Assembly (NCBI GenBank): GCA_028386065.3
Contig: JAKUCV010004765.1
Span: forward strand, 59,255 to 123,254
Length of the DNA: 64,000 nt
Direction of reading: 5' to 3'
DNA from: Turnera subulata
Lineage: Eukaryota > Streptophyta > Magnoliopsida > Malpighiales > Passifloraceae
The translations under genes were made by a program, and so were the position numbers. Within the stretch, counting starts at the first letter, position 1. Each line of letters begins with the position of its first letter. This document shows positions 45,889 to 58,373 of this stretch, piece after piece. Below the pieces are notes generated by a model that saw only the letters and a list, made by a program, of their open reading frames with translations, searched no databases and had not been told where the DNA came from.

Positions 45889-48725
45889 ATGCTAGGGGAC
45901 TCGAGCAACAGTGTGCTAGCAACCCCGACAACAGCCTCTGGTGGTGGTGGTGGTGGCGGAGGAGGAGGAGGAGGCAGCGAGGTGGTTATTCCTCCGGTGA
46001 CGTCCACCGGCGCCCATCAACATGAAGGTGGCAGCAGCGAGGCTGAAGGCGACCGGAGTTTTGGAGGGAACCGGTGGCCGAGGCAGGAGACTTTGGCACT
46101 ACTCAGAATAAGGTCCGAGATGGACGTGGCGTTCCGCGATGCAAGTGCCAAGGGCCCTTTGTGGGAGGAGGTTTCCAGGTAAACCTCATAGCTACTTACT
46201 TACACTCCTTTTCTTCTTCTTCCTTCTCTTTTTCTGTCTTTTTTCTTTCTTGGAGAGGCAGAGGGAGATCTGTGAGTTCAAATCTATTTTCAGCGCTTCC
46301 TTTTCTGGGTTTATTCTCCTTTTTTGCTGGCTTCTAGTACATTTTAGATACACCTTGTCTCTCTCGAGTCCATTAATGTTAAATAAAACACCTACCATAA
46401 GCGCAGGCCGGAGTACTTGTGGAACTCAGAATTAAGACATTTCTGATGATGATAGTATTATAATTCAGAGGTTGCATCGTTTCAGTCTCACTTTCCTTTT
46501 TGCATTTTGAAGTCTTTTCAACTATTGTGTGCCTAGGATGATAGATACATATAAATTGGCTTGTGTTTCACTCCACTGGAATTAATGATAGCAGTCCAAA
46601 CTGAGTCTATTATTTATGAGAGGATAGCTAGGCTCTCTCTAGGTCTAACTCTCCTCGATCTTAATATATATATACCGCACGTACTAGTTGGGTCTTGACC
46701 TTGTTAAGAGAATCATCCGTGGCTTTTAATTAACACTTTTCCCTCATTTTCTCCACTCTTGATGTCCCTCTCTTTTTACCCATCTCCTTGGTTTATCTTT
46801 TTGTTGTTGTACGTTTTCTTGTCCCATTTTTTTTTTTCCGTCAGGTTTGTTATATATTTTATGTGCCTAAAATATATTGCCTTGTGGACGTTGTTTTTGT
46901 TTTATCAATCAAATGGATTAACTTGTAAGGAGGAGGCAAAAGATACAGAACTAAAATGGGTTTTAGCTACATTTGTTGTAACTGATGTTATTATAATTAT
47001 ATACACAACATGATGATGATGATGATGATGATGATGGCCACGATGATCAGGAAGCTGAAAGAGCATGGCTATAATCGAAGCGCCAAGAAGTGCAAAGAGA
47101 AGTTCGAGAACGTGTACAAGTACCACAAGAGAACCAAAGAAGGGAGAAGTGGTAAACAAGAAGGCAAGACATATCGCTTCTTCGATCAATTAGAGGCTTT
47201 TGATCAGACTCATCAACATCATCATCATCACCCTCCAGCATTACCACCACCAAAGCCTGAAACACCATTAGCACTGGTTTCCAATCCCACAGTTAACGCA
47301 ATGCCAGCAGTGGTTAATCCTACCCCAGTGAGTAGTAGTACTACTGTTGGTGCTAGTGTGTCTCATCCCAACACTACCTCTACTACTGTTCCATCCTCAA
47401 TCAACCTCAGTACTACTGCAGTGCCTTCCCTACCTATGCCTCATCCTCCTACCATCTTGAATCCAACCCCACCACCACCACCACCCAACCCTACCAATAC
47501 CAATATCCCATCTTCTAATTTCCCTAGCTTCTCCCCAGATCTCATCTCCAACTCCACCTCTTCCTCTACCTCCTCCGACATTGAACTCCAAGGGCAGGCC
47601 AAGCGGAAGCGGAAATGGAAGGACTTCTTTGAGCGGCTAATGAAGGAAGTGGTCCACAAGCAGGAGGAAATGCAGAAGAGATTCCTGGAAACCATAGAGA
47701 GACGCGAACAGGAAAGGATGGCTAGGGAGGAATCTTGGAGGATGCAAGAAATGACAAGGATTACCCGAGAGAGAGAAATCCTGGCCCAAGAAAGATCCAT
47801 AGCGGCGGCTAAAGATGCTGCAGTTATGGCTTTCCTGCAAAAGCTGTCCGAACAGCAGAACCCCGCAGCGCCACCACCACCAGCAGTACACAACAATAAT
47901 AATAATAACCAAAACAACAACAACAACCCGCCTCCTGCCCAGCCACCACAGCCAGCAGCTGCACAACCTCCAATGCAACAGCCGCCGCCGCCGCCACCCG
48001 TGGCACAACTATCGATGACCACTACGACGACGCTGAAGGCACAACCTGTGCATATGGAGATTGTAAAAGCAGATAATATTAATGGGGATCAGAGTTTCAA
48101 TATGCCCGCGAGCTCTTCGAGATGGCCTAAAGTGGAAGTTCAAGCGCTAATAAGCCTAAGAACTGAGCTGGACTCCAAGTACCAGGACAGTGGACCTAAA
48201 GGGCCACTATGGGAGGAGATTTCTGCTGGGATGAGAAAGCTGGGCTACAACCGAAACGCCAAAAGATGTAAAGAGAAATGGGAGAATATAAACAAGTACT
48301 TCAAGAAAGTGAAAGAGAGCAACAAGAAAAGGCCCGAGGACTCCAAGACATGCCCCTACTTTCACCAACTTGATGCTTTATACAAAGAGAAGAACAAGAG
48401 CATATTGGATGCCTCCTCGTCTTCCAGTGCCCTATTCAAGGCTGAGAATTCTGTGCCTTTAATGGTACGCCCCGAACAGCAGTGGCCTCCACCTCCTCAT
48501 GATCATCAACTCCAATTAGATAAGAATAATGTTAATAATAATAGGCCACATCATGATACGGTGATGGAAGATGTTGAAAGTGAGGATCATCGAAACCACC
48601 ACGATGAAGATGATGACAAGGACATGGAGGAGGATGAAGAAGAAGAAGAAGAAGAAGAAGATGAAGCCAGTGGATATGAGATTGTGGCCAACAACAACAA
48701 GCCATCATCAATGAGCGCCAGTTGA
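45889..48725 (+). CDS. GT-2: GT-2/DF1-type trihelix transcription factor
   Basis: Two exons, 45889-46178 and 47051-48725, joined across a GT-AG intron that splits an Arg codon; 654 aa. Without this splice the first trihelix would be cut in half, which fixes the model. Order: Gly run (residues about 18-30), N-terminal trihelix (61-148: NRWPRQETLALLRIRSEMD, then after the intron CKEKFENVYKYHKRTKEGR and YRFFDQLEAF), Pro/Ser/Thr-rich linker, basic KRKRK (about 281) leading into a central coiled coil (to about 375), Gln/Pro/Asn-rich stretch, C-terminal trihelix (454-541: RWPKVEVQALISLRTELD, CKEKWENINKYFKKVKE) and an acidic tail. Twin trihelix domains with a central helix define the GT-2 clade. GPLWEEVSRK and YKYHKRTKEGR are nearer GT2/DF1 than GTL1. 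These nuclear factors bind GGTAATT-like GT elements. The GT2-versus-DF1 choice is open. Confidence 0.93.
47010..47036. repeat. (ATG)9 microsatellite at the intron 3' end
   Basis: Nine ATG units lie 15-41 bp upstream of the acceptor at 47050. They create a false in-frame start for an ORF that would lack half of the first trihelix. Length changes here could affect acceptor use. Confidence 0.85.
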
Positions 48726-49182
48726 GTATAAAGATATCACTTGTCCGTATTACATTTTTAAGGAATATATTTTTAAGGTCAAACACAAAATAATGTTCCT
48801 CGGAATTAATGGCGCGATGGGTCAGATTCCGGCAACAAACATTCGAGGGGGATCGGAGGGGATAGAAGAACACATGGTGCGTTTGTAGCATATAGTCAGT
48901 TGGGATTATATGTTTAATTATTGTTATAATTTATTTATTTTTTTGCTAAATAAATAAGGTGATATATATAGGGAGGGAAAGAGGGGTTCAGTTTAATTTC
49001 CAAAGAAAGGAATAAAAGAGAGACTAGTGCTGTAGTTTTGTTTATTTTTCATAAACTTTCCAATTGTTCAATGGTGGTGTAAATGCGAGAAATGGCAGCA
49101 GCATTGTTTTTGTTTTAAGTTTTAACTGGTTCATAATTTTCTGTTTCTGGGCCGGTGACACGGTGATTCCTCAAATTTTTAT
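48726..49182 (+). other. Probable 3' UTR of the GT-2 gene
   Basis: AT-rich sequence with AATAATG (48790) and AATAAAAG (about 49012). It ends where the MULE target site begins. The mRNA end is not fixed. Confidence 0.4.
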
Positions 49183-49192
49183 TTATTTACAC

Positions 49193-50724
49193 GGGTTAAG
49201 CACCTTTTACGTACCTCGAGTTTCGCATTTGTCCCGTTTGTATACCTGGGAGTTTTTGTGTCTCTTTTATGTACCCCGAGTTTAAAATTTTGTCCCTTTT
49301 TTATACCTCGGGCAGCCCGGGTGCTGACGTGGCCTTTTGTCCGGGTCCATGAAACACGTGTCGCAACACTATTAGTGCCATATGGAATTTTTTTGGGCCC
49401 ACCATCTTTTTCCAAATTTTTTATTTTCAAAATTAAGGAAAATATTTTTAAAATTTTTAAATCCTATACCATACCAGCTGGTCGACCCAGTTTTTATTAC
49501 GGTTCACCCAATTCCTATTATGGTTCATCAATTCTATTTCAATTAAAACTCATATTGTTTTTTTAAAAAAAAGTCTATTATACCAAAAAAAAGGAGTCCA
49601 AATCCATGCTCACCGTCGCTGATACATGGCAAGATCCATGCTTGCTGCACTCACGCATTCCAATTAAAACTCATATTGGTTTTTCGTTTTCCTTCCCACT
49701 TCCAGTTAAAAAAAAAGTCTATTAAACCAAAAGAAAAAGAAAAGAATCCAAATTCAGCTTGATTGCAACAGACCCTGTCGAGAGATGGCAAGATTTATGC
49801 TCGCCACACTCACGCCCAGAAAGGTTTCGAAGAGGAGGACATGCGACCAAATCCGACCAGATCTGTGCCGAGTCGCCAAGAACGAGCCGAAACTGGGTCG
49901 TTCACAGTCGCCAGCGAGCAACCCGAGGCAAAGAAAAGATACAGTCGAGCTGCCGTCGCGTCGATCTCTCACCGTTGAGCTGATTTAAGCCGTTATCGCC
50001 TTTGAATCGCCGGAGAATCGTTCGTCACCGTTTCAGGTTGAAGAAGACGACTTTCATAGTGGTGGCTGCAGGCCCAAGTACTGGGGATGAAAAAGTTTGA
50101 GTTTGAATGGTGGTGTACGTGAAGGGGAAAGAGATTGGGATTTGATGGGAAAAAGGTGCCACAACATTTTTGTAAAATTGCTTCCAGGATTATTATTTTT
50201 TCTTTAGAATTACCAAGTTATATTGCAACAGCAGAGAACTTGGATTCATTTGAAAAAATGCTAATGTTTGCCTGGGAATATTTAATAAATAATAATAATT
50301 GTCATATAAGGAAAGAAAGGATGGATTTTGTACAAATTCATTGTTTTTTTCCAGGTCAGGGACGAGGAGGGGAGAACAATGGTAGGAGATGTTTAAATTG
50401 GGTTGGGTAAGCTTTTTAATTGTAGATGAATGGGTGAACCGGGATTAAAATTGGGTCAACCAACCGGTATATGAATTAAAAAATAAGAAAATATATTTTC
50501 TAATTTCAGAAATAAAAATCTGGAGAAAATAGCAGGTCTCACAAATTTTTTCCACGTAGCACCAATAAAATCACGGGCAGACGGCCACGTCATCGCCCGG
50601 GCTGCCCGAGGTACGTAAAAGGGACAAAAATCGAAATTTGGGGTACATAAAAGGGACAGGAAAACTGCGGGGTATACAATCGGGACAAACGAGAAACTCG
50701 AGGTATGTAAAAGGTGTTTAACCC
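49193..50724. mobile_element. MULE with about 200-bp inverted repeats and 10-bp TSD
   Basis: Left GGGTTAAGCACCTTTTACGT and right its reverse complement start long inverted arms, with shared CCTCGGGCAGCCCGGG and GACGTGGCC inside. TTATTTACAC flanks it at 49183-49192 and 50725-50734. The interior 49760-50050 is GC-rich and open in three frames (for example 49759-49983), suggesting captured host DNA, but I recognise no gene. The family differs from the MULE at 33481. Confidence 0.85.
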
Positions 50725-50909
50725 TTATTTACACCGGTATCTATGTCAAACAAGCAGGGAAGATATATACAAAGCACTAGGAGGGAAAATATGGTGAAGT
50801 TCTTTGAAGATTGGTAAGAATACATTTTCGTATACGTACAGATTCCACTATTGTTTAATTCAGTGAAAATTTATTAGTTGGGACCGGCCTGAACAGTATT
50901 TCCTCCGCA

Positions 50910-50955
50910 GAGAATAAGTCCTTTAAAAAAAAAAAAATACAGCGAGAATAAGTCC
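50910..50955. mobile_element. 22-bp A-rich micro-insertion with 12-bp direct repeats
   Basis: GAGAATAAGTCC at 50910-50921 and 50944-50955 flanks TTTAAAA...TACAGC. The A run is internal rather than terminal, so retroposition is less certain here. Confidence 0.4.
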
Positions 50956-51614
50956 CACATATCATATTGGAATAAAGAAAATTTTATCGATTGGGGCCAG
51001 ACACATTGAATATATATGGGGAACGGCAAAATTAACCTCCTCTGTGTAATAAATTCTGAAAATTCTGTACACATAATGCTTTCTTGGATGATAGATTATT
51101 ACCATGGATGTACGTATCCGCAATAGCATTAGCATATTATCATTCATTTCTCATTATGCGAAATAATTAAGAATTTGTTTGTCATTGTCAGTGGTTAATT
51201 ATGATCCAACGTATATAATACGTAAATGCAAAAAATGGAGATCTACATTTAAAAAAATTTATAAGATGCAGTTTCTACGTCACTCATTAGAGTCTATCTT
51301 TTGTGAGAATTTTTTTTTCTCCATAAGGAAAGGTCTTTGGCAATGTCATTCAGCATTTGGTATATGGACTACAAGGATATATCAATTATACACAGGTAAA
51401 ATTTACAAAAAGAATTATAAATTACCAGTAACTCGTAATTCAAATGGTGCAGCAGAAATAATTTTTGAACTAGAAACAAGGATAATATATATGTACTAGA
51501 GACCAACTTTAGCATAAAGATATTGCAAAGTATAAAAGAATAAAGATATTGCAAGGCCACAAACTTCTTCTTGACAATTTTGTTTCCTTTGTAGTGTCTC
51601 TTTAATTGTCACAG

Positions 51615-51618
<4 letters not shown>

Positions 51619-51661
<43 letters not shown>
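51619..51661. repeat. (TA)n microsatellite
   Basis: About 21 uninterrupted TA units. Confidence 0.95.
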
Positions 51662-51665
<4 letters not shown>

Positions 51666-52522
51666 TTCTTTAGAATCCATGCCATGTGTTGCTTCTGCAA
51701 ATAATATATAAACATCTAATTAGCTGACCAACTAATTAAAATCACCTGAGTTGATCAGGAACTGAATCCCGCAAACAGAACAAGAGAAAACGATCCACGT
51801 GTGATAACTGATTCCAAACAAAAATGAAATCTTTTCCAGATTTGAGTAAGCAAAATAAAACATTTTTTTTTTAATGATTCTACGTCGCTAACTAGTTGGA
51901 TGTGGTGTAGTCAATTTATTTCTAAAGGGCATAAAAATAAATTTTCAGATCTGATGTGAAATAGATTTTTGTGATCACTAAGCTAATTAAGCCAAAAGAA
52001 AAAGTCTCATAGGCCAGCCGGCTGGCATGACTCGATTATTGCTTTATCCATATTTGGTTAGTAGTCGCACGAAGATATTATTTACCCAAATTATGTACTT
52101 GGTCTGTATTATTATCAATATAATCTTGTTTTATCAAAATGCATTTTTAAGCATATCCAATGACTTTTAATTCTAATATTCAATAGCTCGTTTGCTTGCT
52201 AAACTAAAACAAATAGTTCTTTGATTTTATCCAACATTTGGCCTTTTGGTAACCATGTTATGTTTATTTTGGATGAGTTGTTAATGTTATTTTGTTCTCA
52301 AGCGCGTTATGCTATGTTCCTCCGCATATGATGAATTGTTGCAACATTTTGATTGAAGACAACTGCAAAAAGAAAAGAGTCGGGTGTGATTGTGAAGAAG
52401 GTGAAGAAGGTATGGGGGCTGAGGGAAAGGGGGGGGAAGAGGGCCGGGAGAACTTTTCTTCTTTTTTTTTTTTTTTTCTTTTGTCATGGAGGGAGAATTT
52501 TAATAAGAGAGTTATTGGAACT

Positions 52523-52558
52523 AGTAACTATAGCTTGACAAAAAAAAAGTAACTATAG
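52523..52558 (+). mobile_element. Micro-insertion CTTGAC plus A run with 11-bp TSD
   Basis: AGTAACTATAG at 52523-52533 and 52548-52558 flanks CTTGACAAAAAAAA. The insert resembles the CTCGAC-A(n) end of the SINE at 58374. Confidence 0.65.
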
Positions 52559-52610
52559 ATAGCTCGATTAATTTAAGTACCTGATGAGAGAGATGTTAAA
52601 TTAAAGAGGT

Positions 52611-52684
52611 ACAACTGTATAAGGCAGCTACCATTATGTTCTTGGCAAAAAAAAAAAAAAAAAAACAACTGTATAAGGCAGCTA
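52611..52684 (+). mobile_element. 34-bp micro-insertion with 20-bp TSD
   Basis: ACAACTGTATAAGGCAGCTA at 52611-52630 and 52665-52684 flanks CCATTATGTTCTTGGC followed by about 19 A. A perfect direct repeat plus a terminal A run is the mark of LINE-driven insertion of a nearly empty template. Confidence 0.8.
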
Positions 52685-52989
52685 GGCCTTTCCAACAGGA
52701 CCTTTACCACAACATGCCAACATCACATGCGATATGGACCTTCGAGGGGGTCCCACTTAATTAGGGGAATCTTCCCTTCCACTGCAGGTCCCGAACTGCT
52801 ACTGTTCTCAGATTCTTGTTTTTTTTTTCTTTGTTATTAAACACCCTTTTACATTTAATTCCTTTGATTTGTGGTCTACTAATGTTTTGGTATTTCTCTA
52901 CTTTGTTTGTGGAAACAGCGTTTACTAGTCAGTGCAAAGTTTTCTGTACAGTACGGCGTAGAAAAAAAGGAGGTGTCCGCAATCAGTTT

Positions 52990-53808
52990 TTTTTTTTTTT
53001 TGATGCTAATCGATGAGGTTTATATTAGATTGGGAAGAATGTACAAGGAGTCATTGGGTCAATGACGAAGTGAAGCGAAGAGGGGGGCATAAAAAGACAC
53101 GGCATCAGCCTACTACGCTAAGTTACATGTTAAACAAATCTTCTAACAACTCCATTCCACTGTTTCAAAGTATCAACAGAAGCTAAAATATTGTGGCATG
53201 AGTATGGGAACTCTGGTTGTAGTGCTTTTAGCCACCATGAGACTCTTGCAACAATAAGATCAACCAGGGTGTCCCATCTGATTGCTTCCTCTTTGAAAAT
53301 CTTCCTGTTCCTTGCGAGCCAAACTGACCAGATCGTAGCCAATCCGATGAGCATCCACGTAGTGCGAGCATGCCCGGAAACCTCCATCCATGGCCATTGG
53401 AGAGTCCATTCCATGAGAGATCGTGGTGCAACCCATTCCACCCCCCACCATTTGCATATAGATTGTCATAGTTTCCACGTACATGGGCAGTGCAAGAACA
53501 AATGCGCACAAGTCTCCACATCCGATTCGCAGAGGGGGCATATGGCCATGTTGGGGGAGACGAGGCCTCTCTTGGCAAGGTTCTCCTTAGCTGCGACCCC
53601 CTCATATAGTAAGAGCCAATGGAAACACTCTACCTTTGGGGGTGCCAGGTTAGTCCAAACATTCCGATGCCAGACTACAGGGGGTCTTGTGCTGAGGAGG
53701 AATTCTTTGCACTCTTTGACCGAAAGGGACTTCTGTCCATTATCTCCCCAGGTCCAGCAATCCACCGCAGAAGGGATAAGCCTTAGCTTAGATAGTTCTG
53801 AGTCGATA
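52990..53808 (-). mobile_element. 5'-truncated L1-type LINE, 819 bp, 16-bp TSD
   Basis: TGTCCGCAATCAGTTT at 52974-52989 and 53809-53824 flanks the element. A T run at 52990-53000 is the poly(A) tail on the minus strand. The minus strand encodes the zf-RVT end of ORF2: NVWTNLAPPKVECFHWLLLY, CPLCESDVETCAHLFLHCP and, after a stop, TIWSVWLARNRKIFKEE. A stop near 53466 and 5' truncation make it inactive, but the intact TSD and tail suggest a fairly recent insertion. It is related to neither LINE above at a level I can see. Confidence 0.9.
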
Positions 53809-54675
53809 TGTCCGCAATCAGTTTATGGATCCTAGCATCGATCTAAAATGATTTATTTTTTTAAATGAAAGAATTATGCGTAAATTTAATCTGACTAACA
53901 ATATTAATGGTGAAAATTTCTAACCATATAATAAGACATAAAAACACTTGTGTTGAAATACCAAAAAAACAAAAGTAAAATTTGGCTACCCAGGTGATGC
54001 ATGAGACAGTGGGCAGCTCCCATGTACTATTACTCTGAGGCATTTCAGTGGCGTCCGATAAAAAATCGCTCGCTGCAGTTGGATATTCTTTTTTTATTTT
54101 TTTTCATTTTCTGTTAATTCAAATCTAGCTACCCCCATGCAATCGCCTTTGAATTGATTACAAACTTTTAAAAATTTTATTTTAGTAGTCCGTGTTCATT
54201 TTAAGTTTAAATATTAAGCTCAAACTGATCCGTTTGTTAAGCATTTTGTAGATTCGGGCTGGACTTGTTTAGTACATAGGTTGTATCAAACAGCAAACCA
54301 ACCAATTTATCATTTGATTTGGTGCATGCCTCAACACTCTAAAATCATAGATTTCCTAACGAGAACTCAGACAGGCTAAGCTCAAGAGGTTAACGATTCG
54401 AGCTTCACCAAGCTCGGGCTCATCTTATTTAATTTCAAACTTTTTCTATAGATGTCGAGCGAGGCAGATTAAAAAGAATTAGCAGCTACTATTATTCATA
54501 TAGGGAATTACTCTTTACTATTATTATCGAGGAGGTATGGTACAAGAATTCCAAAATAGTGTGGACCACTCCCCGGACCTCGGTTCCAAAATTGTGCATG
54601 CCATTCTAAGACACCATAGCGTGTTTTTTTTCGACTTGTTTATATGGAGACCCAACAATTTTTGTCCGGCATCAT

Positions 54676-54721
54676 GAAATTGCTGCACAATATATATTTT
54701 TTTTGGTAAGAAATTGCTGCA
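54676..54721 (-). mobile_element. 22-bp micro-insertion with 12-bp direct repeats
   Basis: GAAATTGCTGCA at 54676-54687 and 54710-54721 flanks an insert that reads TTACC then an A run on the minus strand. Confidence 0.5.
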
Positions 54722-55130
54722 ATGCAAATATTGTTGATTAATATATATATATATGTTGCCCCCACAAATTGATTGGTCTGGAATATAGTTTTTAATCATG
54801 GACAGGAACTCAGGAACTGATGATGTTCTGTTGCACAGTTACACTGTTACAGCATAAGACAATAAAAGCTTCTGCTACCATCACGTACACCCCCACAAAT
54901 TAAAAGAGTTTATCTTCTTCCTCTGGTAACACACATGATGCATGATCAGAAACTGGCATATATATAATTTGTTGTGTTGAGGAGCACTGCCATGTCAATT
55001 GACATAAATTTTTACGGATACACTAATAATTATAATTAGAGTTATTAATTTTAGTCTTTTCTTAAAATTTCAAACTCAATCTGTAAGTTTCTGTACAGTA
55101 CACAATGTTTTAGTTCGCATGTAATTAAAT

Positions 55131-55190
55131 GAAACAAACTTGTCAATTCTCGACAAAAAAAAAAAAGAAAAGAAGAAACAAACTTGTCAA
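55131..55190 (+). mobile_element. 28-bp SINE-tail micro-insertion with 16-bp TSD
   Basis: GAAACAAACTTGTCAA at 55131-55146 and 55175-55190 is exact. The insert starts TTCTCGACAAAAAAAAAAAA, identical over 20 bp to the 3' end of the SINE at 58374-58702, and ends GAAAAGAA. Confidence 0.8.
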
Positions 55191-56302
55191 CAGTCGAAGA
55201 AAAATATGTACTTTTAGTTTTCTTTTGTATACCTCATTTCGCTGTACTTTTACCCACACCAAATTTCGTGGACTTTAGCCAAGCTCGTGCCATGTGAGGG
55301 CAATTTCTTATATTTTCACCCAATATTGTTCGTTTCATGCATTCTGGAGTCACTGCAATTGGATATATATCAATAATTGAAAGCATTTAAGAGTGTTATG
55401 CATTTATGTCAAGCAACAGAAGAGGCCAGGTTCCCCACACGATCGATTTGATACACCCTCATGCTTGCCAGGGGCTGCAACACATGAACACATGGCTCAA
55501 CCTTTTGATAGTTTAATGCGTGCGTAGCATCTATCTCTCACCAAACAAAAAAGAGTAATTAAGGAACTAATTCCCGCATAAAATTAATGTCAGCACAGTT
55601 TTTTAGCGCTTTTCAAGTAGAAATTCTCCAACTAATTAGATTGCTTTGTAAATGATTGGAAACAAAACTCCAAATGGTTGGAGAAAATTTCTAGATTTAC
55701 ATTTGCATCAATCCACCAACAGGGTATAATTAAAAAAAAAATTAATTTACCATGAATGATTTGGAATTATACATGTTATTGCATGTAATTATTTGTGAAT
55801 GGAATTTGGCCTCCGGTCAACCAGTATCAAACAAGGCAAACTCATATAATTTCATAACATTCATGTCATCTCCTTTCCCCCTAATAATATTTTTTTAATT
55901 ACTAACACATGCATATGTGTCAGTCACCTTTTATATGGTATATATAGTTCAAATTAGGAAAAAGTTAATTAGAGAGAGAAAGAGAGAAATAATAATTAAG
56001 AACGGTCGTTATATGTTAAAGTTCTATAACGTTTCGTTTTCCTCCTCCATTGACAATTTTACATTCTACCCTAATTTCATGAGTAAGATGTAAAGTTGAT
56101 GAATGGATTTACGTTTGGAAAACAATAGGTTTGTTTTGATCATGTTTTTCCTCCTTCAATGCCTGTTACGTTTGCATGCAGCGGGAAGTCCGGAATAATT
56201 GTCCTTAATTCATCTAATTGTCAAGGGATTTCTTTGTATAGGGATTGAGAGAAGTTCCTAGATATTTCTACATTTATATAAGTAGTGGAATGCCTATCGT
56301 TG

Positions 56303-56349
56303 AAATCCATCATAAAATGATGTTCAAAAACAAAAATCCATCATAAAAT
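56303..56349 (+). mobile_element. 15-bp micro-insertion with 16-bp TSD
   Basis: AAATCCATCATAAAAT at 56303-56318 and 56334-56349 flanks GATGTTCAAAAACAA. Confidence 0.6.
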
Positions 56350-58373
56350 ATATTTATCTTCAATCAAACTCAATTCATGGCAATGCGAATGGGCGTAAAT
56401 CCAATATAAGGAATATCAATAATTTGCCAAAATTCTCAGTCAAGTATTTCGAGTCCTCATTTTTTATTTATAGGGAAAGTACACCATCCGGAGGGCTCTG
56501 CCCTCTTCTTTTCATAAAAAAGAAGGTACTCCATCCGGGGATATATACATAGTATAATTTGGATGAAAAAAAAAATTAGCCCAGAAAATCAGGTTTTGTG
56601 TTTCTTCATGCTACTTCGTAAACCCATTATTTAGCACATTTCAACTCGATACATTCAATTGGTTTAGAGGGTATATATTCTGTAATTTTCCAACTATTAT
56701 TTATCAAGATATATAGGACATGATATATATATAGACGTAAAAGATGAGTACAAATCTCGTTTTCCCATTTTGAATCTTGTTTTTCACCTTGTGTCCGGCT
56801 AATTAGTATCCATGTACACTTATTAATTATATTTAAACTATAATTTCACTAATTATATCCTTTATTTTTTTAGAATCAATTATATCCATGATTTTAGTAA
56901 AATCTAAAACATAAAAAAATAAAATGTATTTTCTTCCACTAGAAAAACATTATAAATTCTTAATTCCTAAACACTAAATCCTAAAAGTCTCAACTCTAAA
57001 ATTCTAAACTCTAAATCATTCAAAATTCTAAAAAAAATATTTAAAAATACATTAATGTATAAATTAGTAAATTATTGAGATTTGATTTGAGATATGACGA
57101 GGTTTTTAATTGTTTTTTATGCTAGAGGTTTTTAATTTTTATATACTTTTGCTTGAATAGTTGGTGTTCGCAATTCTTTGACTATTGGATTTGGATGTTT
57201 GAACCTCATCACTGATTGAAGAGCTGCTAGTTACATATAGCATGACCTAGAGTCATCATTTGTTTTCAATTAATAACATTAAGATCTACATTATCCTGTT
57301 TCTGTCTCTCACGAGAGAACAAGTGATGATTAATTTTTATACATATATAACTTCTCAACCTCAACATATTCAAGGCATTAATCATATTTTTTATATATAT
57401 AGGCACTCATAAAATTTATTTGGCCTAGGAATCTGTGTATTTTGGCAAATTAAACAGTGTACTGGCCTTCTGCATGATATGCTTACAGGGGCTCCTTTTT
57501 GAATTGAGGAAGTAGCTAGGAAGCTGTTTGTATTAGGTCTAAGAAACGCGCAACAACATTTCGATCCTTCAATGATGGGATCCGATAGTAGAGGGTTGCT
57601 CGCTATTCAATTGACAAACAGAACCTAACCAAGGCAACCGTACATGGTGGATCTAGAGAGCACACTCTCAAGAAGGCTAAAACATGGAGCCATCCCACAG
57701 CTGAGCTTGGCAAGCTGGTGTGTGGGTTCATTCATTTTATAACCTTATCCTTTTGTAATAGGATGGCCACTGAGGTAGCTAGCAGAGATAATGTTGTGTC
57801 AATGCATGATAGCAACAAGAGCTTCCAATCTTGATGCTTGAGACTGTTACTTGCACAACAGAACAACTAGATCCACTGTTCTTGCTGATCATGGCCACAC
57901 GACCTGCGGTGGACCCTGTCCTTCCTTTTAATGTTTAGTATCTCTATCGTCTATACATATATATGTACTCTTCAAATAGACAGCGGCAAAATAAAGGGGA
58001 AAAAAGGAAAAAAAAAAAAAAGATAAAAAAGGAAAGATACGCGGGACTATAATTAAATAGTGCTGCTCAATGTACCCAAAAAAGAAAGTGCTACATATAA
58101 CCTGTCAAAATGCAACACATGATTTTACAAAAAAAAAAATTTGCAAAACATGATGAATGCATGCGAATCGCCATAAATAATTTCTGTTTTCAACCTGTCA
58201 TATCATGGATAATAACTGCAGGATGAAAAAATGTATAAAATAGTCCGGTTTTGCTTAGCAATTTATTGATTTAATAGTATTTCAATTAATTAGAAAAAAT
58301 CTCTTTTCTTTAAAATTTTTGTTCTATTATATTTTAACTGTGGCTACATATATTACCAAATCAATCACCGTAT

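Larger units (their letters stand above)
50735..52973. other. Intergenic AT-rich sequence
   Basis: No gene recognised. Contains the (TA)n tract and small A-rich insertions listed separately, plus a 15-bp direct repeat ATAAAGATATTGCAA (51514-51528, 51540-51554) around 11 bp. An open frame at 51179-51499 has no domain and overlaps low-complexity sequence. Confidence 0.4.
53825..58357. other. Intergenic AT-rich sequence
   Basis: No gene recognised. Holds three micro-insertions listed separately and the decayed CCCTAAA-like tract near 56970-57010. The stretch 57480-57910 is less AT-rich with no stop-free frame of note; I cannot assign it. An imperfect GTAC.CCATCCGG repeat at about 56475-56540 flanks 34 bp and may be another old insertion. 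Confidence 0.4.

Noticed and set aside
47010..48725. 571-codon ORF starting in the (ATG)n run as the GT-2 gene start
   Set aside because: It would lack the N-terminal half of the first trihelix and reads through the intron's 3' end. The spliced model from 45889 gives a complete domain.
53191..53835. 214-codon plus-strand ORF
   Set aside because: Shadow of the minus-strand LINE ORF2 remnant with clear zf-RVT motifs.
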